From: Rhyacophila brunnea
Taxonomy: Eukaryota > Arthropoda > Insecta > Trichoptera > Rhyacophilidae
Reading direction: 5' to 3'
Assembly: GCA_022495005.1 (NCBI GenBank)
Contig: JAGYXB010000521.1
Span: 109,326 to 173,325 of the forward strand
DNA length: 64,000 nt
Part shown: positions 56,761-64,000 of the stretch, piece by piece
Layout: every line of letters starts with the position of its first letter
Position numbering within the stretch: position 1 is the stretch's first letter
Notes under the pieces: generated by a model
Seen by the model: only the letters and a program-made list of their open reading frames with translations
Database searches by the model: none
Told to the model about the DNA's origin: nothing
Translations under genes and position numbers: made by a program

Positions 56761-56862
56761 ATTTCGATTGAAGTATGTTAGTGGTTTCTTAGTGCTTCGT
56801 TATTATTATTTTATCAAGTTCATTTCCATCTCTTATGTAATTTTAATTGAGTATTTTATTAC

Positions 56863-57545
56863 CACGTTTTTATTAGCTCATATTCTTGTTTGTCCAGTAC
56901 ACATTTTTTCTTGTGTGTCCAGTCCTTGCAACTAAATTATTAATATATACGTGCGTCACTATGGAAATCAATATGAAATGTCGAAATGGGGTACATGTAA
57001 GTTGTACGTAAGCAGTTCATCGTGGGACACTTATTCTTGCGCCGCAGTACGTGAAACATGAGTTCGTATAACATTTTATCAAATGACGAGTTCTTCGTTG
57101 AACATTTCACCGTGGAATACATTTGTACGTATCTTACAAAATGCGGCGATAGTTTGCAAATAGTACTGTACCAATTAGATAAACCCTAACCTAACCTAAC
57201 CTAACCTAACCTAGTAAAGACATCTCAATTCACCACATGTTGTAGCAAACGTACAAATATACTCCACGGTGAAATGTTCAACGAAGAACTCGTCATTTGA
57301 TTAAATTTTACATGAACTCGTGTTTCACGTACTGCGGCGCACGAATAAGTGTCCTACGGTGAACTGCTTACGTACAAATTTCCAGATACGGTCAAAATGA
57401 CATTTCAGTATTCTATATTTATTCAGTATTTCTATCAAGTACAAAAAAAAGTATTTATGAATACATAGAATTGTCAAGTTTATATGATTCAACAGAAAAT
57501 TTAAAAACGTGGTATATAAAAAGTTATTTTTATCTTGTAATTATT
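56863..57545 (-). repeat. Unclassified repeat K, copy D (inverted), with nested foldback
   Basis: Minus-strand order of repeat K: ATTACAAGATAAAAATAACT at 57545 side, TATATGATTCAACAGAAAAT on plus, TGACATTTCAGTATTCTAT, then the foldback element 57001-57390, then ACTATGGAAATCAATATG, TTGCAACTAAATTATTAATA, and TTGTCCAGTACACATTTTTT near 56900. The middle blocks (AATTCAATTCTGCTTAAAG to GTTAGTTAAAAATC) are deleted. Confidence 0.78.
57001..57382. mobile_element. Foldback element with (CCTAA)n telomere-like loop
   Basis: Arms 57001-57130 and 57249-57381 are inverted, about 90% identical: TTGTACGTAAGCAGTTCA, GGACACTTATTC, GCCGCAGTACGTGAAAC, CAAATGACGAGTTCTTCG, TTGAACATTTCACCGTGGA. The loop contains CCCTAACCTAACCTAACC at 57184-57213, six uninterrupted telomere-type units. 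The arms are unrelated to the 55400 MITE. It interrupts repeat K copy D. Confidence 0.9.
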
Positions 57546-58540
57546 TAAAATAAAAAAGATAGACAGAAACAATTGGCAGATGAAACAATTACGTATAAAT
57601 ATTTATGATGTGGTTTTAAATTGTTTTTTTTTAAATTAAATTCTATTAAGGTACAGTAAGTGCTATTCAAAATACAATGTAGCAGAGTTCTAACGATCCG
57701 TCGAGACGGGTTAATAATTCCTTAACTTATTAGCTTTAAAAACGATGATGTCTTAGCGTGGTCTTAAAATGCCAAGCGCCGTTTTGGGAAATTAGCTTCG
57801 AATAGGCAATTAATATTTCAAAACTGCATCAAAACTACTCCATATGGAAGATTGGATATTATAACAGCAATCTTCATCACACTTCATTCTTAATGAGTGC
57901 TTTCTTGCGAGTCTATAAAGTTATGAACGCCAATAATGAAAACTTCATCGAATAACCTTGTTTAATACTCTTGTTTAGTGTAAATAAAACTGGATTTCGC
58001 GGTCAAAATACTACATTAAGAATTAAGTATTTCTCAGAATACCACTTGTAATTGGAGGGCAGTAAATTTGTCCGTTAATTTGTCTCAGACACTACGTGAC
58101 AAGTGGCTATTTCAAAAAATACTCCATTGATTTAACAATATCTTAGAAAAACAAAATTAAGCTTCTAAGAATACTTTGATCGTATTAAATATCAAGTTCA
58201 GTTTTATCCTCTTATTTCAAATCTGTGTAAAATAAAATTTAAGCACTTACCAAGAATAAGTAAACTTATGTTATTAATTTATCTCATGATTTTCTAATAA
58301 AAGGGAGAGCTTTTTCTTTTTCTCTGGCCAATTAACTGTCAAAATCCTCTATTATCTGTGACAAATATGTTAAAAATTTGTCTAAAACTGATTTAAATTT
58401 GATCTCATTTTATTTTCTTTCTATACTGTTTTATCACTGATTTCGATATAATATGTCATTATTTCGTATTTTGGCTATCTTGAAATTGTAATTTGTAATA
58501 TTAATATTATCGACCGAAGGTACTTGATGGAATTTGAATT
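57546..58540. other. No recognisable gene
   Basis: A slightly GC-richer patch at 57690-57800 (CGATCCGTCGAGACGGG) is unexplained. The rest is AT-rich. Confidence 0.35.
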
Positions 58541-58542
58541 TA

Positions 58543-58863
58543 AATTCTAATGGATTTAAGTTTTGTACTATTACATTTGAGTCGTTTTTTGTGACCCGGA
58601 TTTCGCCTTTCGGCATGTTCAGGCACTGTGTACAATCGCCAAAAGGCAAAAGGCCTTCACTTGATAGGTAGGTAATGGAAGTGTTACCTACTTTATTGTA
58701 TTGATTTGTTATATAGGTTAGAGTTAATAGTATTCGTGGTCAGTGTTTATTTGCCTTTTAGTGATTGTACACAGTGCCTGAAAATGCCGAAAGGCGAAAC
58801 CCGGGTCGCAAAAAACGACTCGACTGGAATAGTATAAAACTTAAATTAAATCGATTAGAATTG
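58543..58863. mobile_element. MITE-L, intact foldback copy
   Basis: Arms of about 115 bp (58543-58655, 58748-58863): ATTCTAATGGATTTAAG at the outside, GAGTCGTTTTTTG, GACCCGGATTTCGCCTTTCG, GGCATGTTCAGGCACTGTGT, ATCGCCAAAAGGCAAA inside. Loop about 90 bp. Decayed or interrupted copies lie at 11498-12465, 16480-16850 and 5920-5965. Confidence 0.88.
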
Positions 58864-58864
58864 A

Positions 58865-60225
58865 TTTTTGTAATGTTTACTCATGTAAATAAATAAATGA
58901 GTTTGAATTTGCAGGAAAAATATATATTATTTTGCACCTATATTGAGTATAGGTTTCACAGGGTAAATGTGTCTAACACAAAATATTATAATTAATTAGG
59001 TATGATATCATTCCACCAAAGCTCTGAATTTGCATATTGATTTAAAAACAAAAAAAATGTGAATTATAAGCGGATAACGCATCTCAAATCTGTGACCCAG
59101 TGATCACGGATGCAGGATGCTAGCCTCAACATTGGTGTGTTGATCGCTATTTTACTTTTAACCAAAATCAAAACGTTTCTTATACACAACGAAAATGTAT
59201 ATGTATCTTCCAAGCATACTTTCATCTTTCAACTTTTCCAAAAACCGACATGTCAAACAAATACATCTGTGTTTTCAGGTTTGGTCAAAAAATCTTGAGA
59301 ACTAGAAAATAAGAAACTGTTTTCAAGTACATATAGATACTATGAATGAAATATACGGAGTAATAAATACCATTGTCCATCAAATGAAAAAAAATATCTT
59401 TTAAAAGAGAAGGAAATTATTATTTTGGCCCAGTTGAATTTTATTAACAAATTAACAAATATTTAATACTTTGGACGCGGAAGACGCACACGGCGCGTAA
59501 TGACCAGGCGGCCGATCGATGTAATTAACGTGCATTTTAAAGGGGGCAATTAAAATCTCATTATCTATTCAGCAGCAAATGCGTTAATGAAATTTTCTCA
59601 AATTTCAAAGTGGTGTAGGTATCAATTTTTTCTTAATTAAGATACAATTTTGTATTATGATACACAAGATTAAATAATACAATGTTCTTTATTGGATGTA
59701 TCTATTGATATCAAATAACACAATAAATGCCTAAATCCCCCATCAATAATCCTAAAATTCACAGAATTGGGAAGAAAAATATTATACCTAACTCATGTGT
59801 AGTTGTAACTTTTAAATTTTGAAATAAACCAAAAAAATGAGAAAGTGAAATAGAAATAGTGAATGAAAGTACCGTTGTTTTTTGACTCAGCGGGACTCGA
59901 AGAATAGAGGGTAGGTAGCCGCCAGTCGGGAAGCAACCTTCAAAACCGCCTAACTAACATACTACTTCACCGCCTTTCTTTTTTTCGCGCCAAAGTTTTG
60001 TTATTTCAACCCATACCCATGTTTTATATCTCAAGTGAAAAATTAAATACACGAAATATTTAATTTCTCTGAATCCGTTGTTACAAAAAAATTATAAGTG
60101 TAAATAAACCCCGCAACATAAACCCTTACATACCACTATGTAATTTAGAATAGCCTCATACATATGACATAAAAACTTACGACAAATAGATGACTTCGGT
60201 TATTTAACAAAAATAACAAAAGTTT
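58865..60225. other. No gene; GC-richer island near 59470-59600
   Basis: GACGCGGAAGACGCACACGG, GGCGGCCGATCGATGTAATT and TTAAAGGGGGCAATTAAAAT stand out in AT-rich surroundings. TAATTA/ATTAAA cores suggest a possible regulatory element, which is only a guess. A 62-codon plus frame at 59110-59298 is unrecognised. Confidence 0.3.
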
Positions 60226-60229
60226 GCCA

Positions 60230-60415
60230 TTCAAGGAAAGATCAATGAGAAGCGTAGCAGAGGACGGCGCCGCATTTCATGGCTTAAGAATCTCCGTGAT
60301 TGGTACGAGTGCAGCTCCACTGAACAGTTCCGGGTAGCAGACGACAAAGATAAGATCGCCTTGATGGTGGCCGACCTCCACTAGGGGATGGCACAATAAG
60401 AAGAAGAAGAACAAA
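60230..60415 (+). pseudogene. LINE family C tail, best preserved
   Basis: Plus strand reads IQGKINEKRSRGRRRISWLK, NLRDWYECSSTEQFRVADDK, DKIALMVADLH, then a stop (TAG) and GGMAQ-type sequence with AAGAAGAAGAAG tail at 60398. This is the last 55 codons of LINE C with an intact reading. It is severely 5'-truncated. Confidence 0.85.
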
Positions 60416-61165
60416 AGTTTCCATCTTCTATAATATGCAACATCTTTTAAGATTACTTATGTAATGATTATTTTCGTACACTATGTAGTATTTACCCGAA
60501 CGCCAGCGATATGTTGAATACTAAAACTCGGATTTAATGAATATTCAACAAAGTAGTACACAAAACCCACTTAAAAGTTTTCATTGAGTGTTTTATTATC
60601 TTTTCCCTTTTTTATAGTTTCGAAAAATCCTCAATCTTATAGGTACGCATCCGTGATTGCTAGCAGCGAAAAAAGGCGCTCGGAAAATGCCAAAGAAAAA
60701 ATTTATCATCCCTTCCTTCGGTACTAACTTTTCTCCAATGATCCGCTCGCGTGATAACGACTGCTTCTTCGTTTCCTCGAGCCTATTATTTTTTTCTCAT
60801 GCCATAGAATTGATAGATACATATACATTATACGCCCATCTATATAGATTAATATTCCCGCAGTGCTCTCTGGCTGAATCTCGCATGCCATACTGACCAA
60901 TGGATAGAGGTAGTTTTAAGTGGAAATATAATGTAATACAGTCGATATTTTTATATCAGTATACTGTAGATTTATATTTTCGATTTTGGTTTTTGAAGCT
61001 TTGCAAAGTTTGTAACCGTGGTTTTATATTAATTTATTTTATATCCAAACTATAGGTAGGCTGTACCTCAAAACCAGTATAATATATTAACCATATATTA
61101 TCTTACCGAGACAATTTACCTTTTGATCATAGAAGAAATATTAAAAATCCAAAACCATTTTTTTT
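60416..61165. other. No recognisable gene
   Basis: A 79-codon plus frame at 60657-60896 begins lysine-rich (KKGARKMPKKK) but matches nothing I know. The sequence at 60640-60900 is GC-richer than its flanks. Confidence 0.35.
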
Positions 61166-61167
61166 TT

Positions 61168-61395
61168 TTGACCATGTCCGATCCTAATAGGATCATATGG
61201 GCCTCCACAGAGTAGAGGTTTTGTATTAACAGATTTTGTTTTTTTACGAGAAATGGATGTCAGCCACTTGCTCAACCTATTAGGTCCATACACTGACTCA
61301 CACACAAACTGAAAAACAATATACTTGCCAGACCCAGGATTCGAACCTGAGACCCACAGCGTGATAGTCCAACGCTTATGCCGCGCGGTTCGCCA
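61168..61395 (-). repeat. tRNA-derived SINE TR3, copy 2
   Basis: Inverted relative to 35405-35643: GACCATGTCCGATCCTAATA, GATCATATGGGCCTCCACAG, CGAGAAATGGATGTCAGCC, TGCTCAACCTATTAGGTCC, AGACCCAGGATTCGAACCTG. B box (reverse) GGATTCGAACC; A box part TATGCCGCGCGG. Confidence 0.85.
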
Positions 61396-61477
61396 TAACC
61401 ATAATGGCGTAATATTATCAACATCAAAGGCTTGAAAAATCCTAAAGTGTGTTTTGCAGAGACCGCTATTTTACAAC

Positions 61478-61950
61478 GTTTTTCTTAACTCGTATTCTTA
61501 TTTGTCCGGTGGTTGTTTGTCCGGTACAAATCTTGCAATCGATTTTTAACTAACTTCCCGACTAGCTAGACATTTGAAACTTTTAGAATATATCAGAACA
61601 GGATGCCAATGCATTATTTTAATACTTTTAGCCATCTTTAAGTAGAATTGAATTCATTTTCAGTTAATTCTGTTTTATGTGAAAAGTTATTTCGGAAGAA
61701 ATCCGTAATCCAATCCACTATTATAGGTTACTAAGGGTCTGGGGTCCTAGCAACTAAATTATTAATATATACATACGTTACTATGGAAATCAATATGAGT
61801 GTCAAAATGACATTTCAGTATTATTTCTATCAAATACAATTTTTTTTTTGATCGTTTAAGCTAGTCAAGTCAAGTCAAGTTTATATGATTCAACAGAAAA
61901 TTTAAAAACATTGTATATAAAAAGTTATTTTTATCTTGTAATTATTTGGA
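61478..61950 (-). repeat. Unclassified repeat K, copy E (inverted)
   Basis: Runs in reverse from CAACGTTTTTCTTAACTCG and TTGTCCGGTACAAATCTTGC through AATCGATTTTTAACTAACTT, TAATACTTTTAGCCATCTTT, GAATTCATTTTCAGTTAATT, CTAGCAACTAAATTATTAAT and TGACATTTCAGTATT to AAAAAGTTATTTTTATCTTG. Nearly complete. Confidence 0.87.
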
Positions 61951-62239
61951 CTTAAATACAACAGCTTTTGGGTACAGATATATTATAAATATATACACAT
62001 TATTTTCTATCAAAATAATATATATATTTACAAGCTGAATACTAAACTTTTTGAAATATCTATTAATAATTAAGGTTGACAATTCGTGGATTTCAATCAA
62101 TTTCTTTATCCCGACATTTCTACATTGAAAATGATGTAATCCTAGAATTTGATAAAATAGCATACTTTCGTTAAATCAAAAAATAAATATATGTTTACTA
62201 AAGTGATAGCTTAAAAAATATATTAAAATCTATTTAAAA

Positions 62240-62450
62240 TATGAAAATTACAAAATCAATCTCTTGTTCACATCGATCTCACCAGTACATCATTACCCGC
62301 GATTATAATCTCACGTTATCATCCTTATTATTAATTGTATTCAGTGTATTTTTGTAACAATCAATAAACTCTCCTCCAAACAACCAAGCAACAGCGACCA
62401 TTATCTCCATCTCATCATCAACTTCCAAAGTGGTGACCTAATGATCATTT
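62240..62450 (+). mobile_element. Possible LTR fragment with R-U5 and primer-site edge
   Basis: TTTTTGTAACAATCAATAAA (polyadenylation signal) is followed about 80 bp later by CCAAAGTGGTGACCTAATG, which resembles the LTR end/leader junction (GTGGTGACC) of many insect BEL/Pao or Gypsy elements. No second LTR or internal region is present. Confidence 0.35.
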
Positions 62451-62494
62451 TCAACATTAATTGATTTATACCTATAAATACTGTGGTATAATAT

Positions 62495-62554
62495 TAGTGA
62501 AACAATCACAAATATGCTCAGGCTTTAATACAACCACATTAAATCACTCGTGAC
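62495..62554 (-). repeat. tRNA-derived SINE TR2, part left of the hAT element
   Basis: CAATCACAAATATGCTCAGG is the TR2 body. It breaks at CTCGTGAC and resumes at 63941 with CTCGTGACATCATCGG and a decayed B box AAATCGACCCCGAGCC up to the window end. Confidence 0.65.
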
Positions 62555-63940
62555 TGGGGATTCCAATCCCGGGATCCCGAACTATTTTCGATACCTACAA
62601 ATCCCGGGATTGGTAAACATAATCCCGAAACTTTCGGGATTGATTGTTTTAGTACTGTTCGGTTATCAGGAATACGGCGGAAAACACATTTTGAAAATAG
62701 CCGATAAACTGGATTATTTGTTAGGTTAACCTAACCAAACCTAACCCAACCTAACCTTACCTAACCTAACCTAACCCAACCTAACCTAAACTAACCCAAA
62801 CTAACAAATAATCCAGTATATCGGGTTATCAATTTTTAAGGGAAAAAAATAAAAACGTAAATATAACAAAAAAACAGTTTTAATAACATATATATCTACA
62901 TTATAAATAAACTGAGTTTGAATGAAGTTTGATTTATTACCTACCCATGTGTTGCCAATTCATTTTATTTTTTCACGTAAATTAATAAAATTGAGAAAGA
63001 TTGGGAAAAAAACAATGTTTCGCACTTTTAACAAAGTGATTCCACCTCACATACGTTTTACGACAGTTTCATATTTGGCTGACTAATTAGATTTATAAAG
63101 CGGCTATAAACCATAATTTGCTTTACTATTTTTTATCTCGCTAACCCATTCATTAAGTCTTAACTATCAGAAACGGGAATCTCATATAATAAATGTAAAC
63201 ACTTAACACAATATTGATTCTACGAAATTTTATAAATGAAAATTGTTTAGTTTGTAAATAGTTTAACATAAATAATTAAAAATTTCACATAATGTGTACG
63301 ATTCTGTTAACATCCGTGATATGAATTTGAGAAAAAGAATAAATAAATGAGAAACATTTAGTTAGACGTTTCTACCAGAAAATGCTATTTTGGAGACCCA
63401 CTGGTCACAGGGAGAAACACCAAATAATAAATAACCATTTTTGCTGCCTTACGCAATCGTCACATCAGAAAAAACTAAAAAAACTCACACTTCATGCTTT
63501 GGTATTACTCCGGACATGTTATTCAGAATAATGTTTTAATTAGGTACTTAAATATTTTTTTTTTTATGTTGTATTTATTGTTAACACAATATTATGTTAT
63601 TTTTTACTTTAATTGAACTGGTATTTATATTTGTTATCTTTTCATAAATAAATAAAACTATTTTACTCTCACATTATTATTTATATTACAATGTTATTTA
63701 CTCCATTAAACCTATGTATTCCCAAGATTGAACGTACACAATATTAACAGTAAATGTCTTAAATGCTTAGTATAAATTTAATTACACTTGATTTATTTTT
63801 GACCGATTTTATCAATGTTTTTTGTATATATATAAATTCTATAACTATCGAAAAAAATGCCAATCCCGGGATCCCGGGATCGTCAAATTGTAATCCCGGA
63901 ATCCCGGAATCAAAAATTTGGCTCGGTATTGGATTCCCTA
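62555..63940. mobile_element. hAT element E4 with perfect 8-bp TSD and iterated AATCCCGG motif
   Basis: Target duplications CTCGTGAC at 62547-62554 and 63941-63948. TIRs TGGGGATTCCAATCCCGG and, inverted, TAGGGAATCCAATACCGAG. AATCCCGGGAT(CCCG) is repeated near both ends (62566, 62600, 62622 and 63850-63912). The telomere-loop MITE copy 2 is nested at 62651-62830. The interior 62840-63840 is AT-rich without a transposase frame, so it is non-autonomous. 1386 bp. Confidence 0.9.
62651..62830. mobile_element. hAT-type MITE with telomere-like core, copy 2 (nested in E4)
   Basis: The left arm begins AGTACTGTTCGGTTATC and continues CGATAAACTGGATTATTTGT. The right arm (AACAAATAATCCAGTATATC) is intact only for its inner half. 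The core is the reverse complement of the copy 1 core, with the same variant units in the same order (CCAAACC, CCCAACC, CTAAACT), so both copies descend from one source with this core. Confidence 0.88.
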
Positions 63941-64000
63941 CTCGTGACATCATCGGAAATCGACCCCGAGCCCGGGTTCTAAGCCCGTGCCGTATTAACG

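Noticed and set aside
1..64000. CRISPR array, operon or prokaryotic system
   Set aside because: No spaced direct repeats of constant length, no ribosome-binding sites and no clustered genes; composition and repeats are those of an insect genome.

Overview
This window is AT-rich eukaryotic DNA, most likely from an insect. The reasons are interstitial (TTAGG)n arrays, spliceosomal-type introns, and many non-LTR retrotransposons, hAT/PIF-like MITEs and tRNA-derived repeats. A hemipteran (aphid-like) genome fits the retrotransposon tails best. That is an impression from protein style, not a proof, and a lepidopteran-type genome is the main alternative. I see no convincing host gene, rRNA, functional tRNA or CRISPR array. 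The window reads as intergenic or intronic sequence packed with nested mobile elements.

Layout. 0-15 kb: three or four TIR elements with iterated subterminal motifs (573-2157, 7373-7843, 10143-10565, 12736-14627), foldback MITEs, a (TTAGG)n array at 3634 and tRNA-like repeats. 15-22 kb: a hAT with perfect 8-bp target duplications (15115-16157), a retrotransposon tail split by a hAT MITE (18195-19115), a 300-bp hairpin (19583-19879) and an RTE tail split precisely by a PIF/Harbinger-like MITE (20700-21640). 22-26 kb: tRNA-like repeats. 25914-29088: a full-length RTE-type LINE with 14-bp target duplications, inactivated by one frameshift and two in-frame stops. 32-42 kb: 5'-truncated LINE tails, one RNase H-bearing LINE tail with 12-bp target duplications, and an unclassified 0.45-kb repeat family. 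42167-45049 and 49038-50600: two DNA transposons of one unclassified family. Between them lies a second LINE (minus strand) in the loop of a long inverted repeat. 52-64 kb: more repeats, foldback elements whose loops are telomere-like (TTAGG)n, and a 1.4-kb hAT element at the right edge.

How the parts relate. Elements at 573, 42167 and 49038 share a TA target site, TIRs beginning (A)TTGA(A/G), and an element-specific motif of about 15 bp repeated through TIRs and subterminal DNA. The last two carry broken copies of the same transposase-like protein, with an N-terminal W..K..G..Y motif. The 42167 copy also keeps YSDGC and GHTQ..DS.H segments. Several insertions can be ordered: tRNA-like repeats came first and were then hit by the LINE at 25914, the 42167 transposon, the telomere-loop MITE at 55400 and the hAT at 62555. 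Empty-site copies in the same window confirm two of these.

All coordinates and motif matches were read by eye. Repeat boundaries outside those marked by target duplications are approximate, usually to within 5-20 bp.
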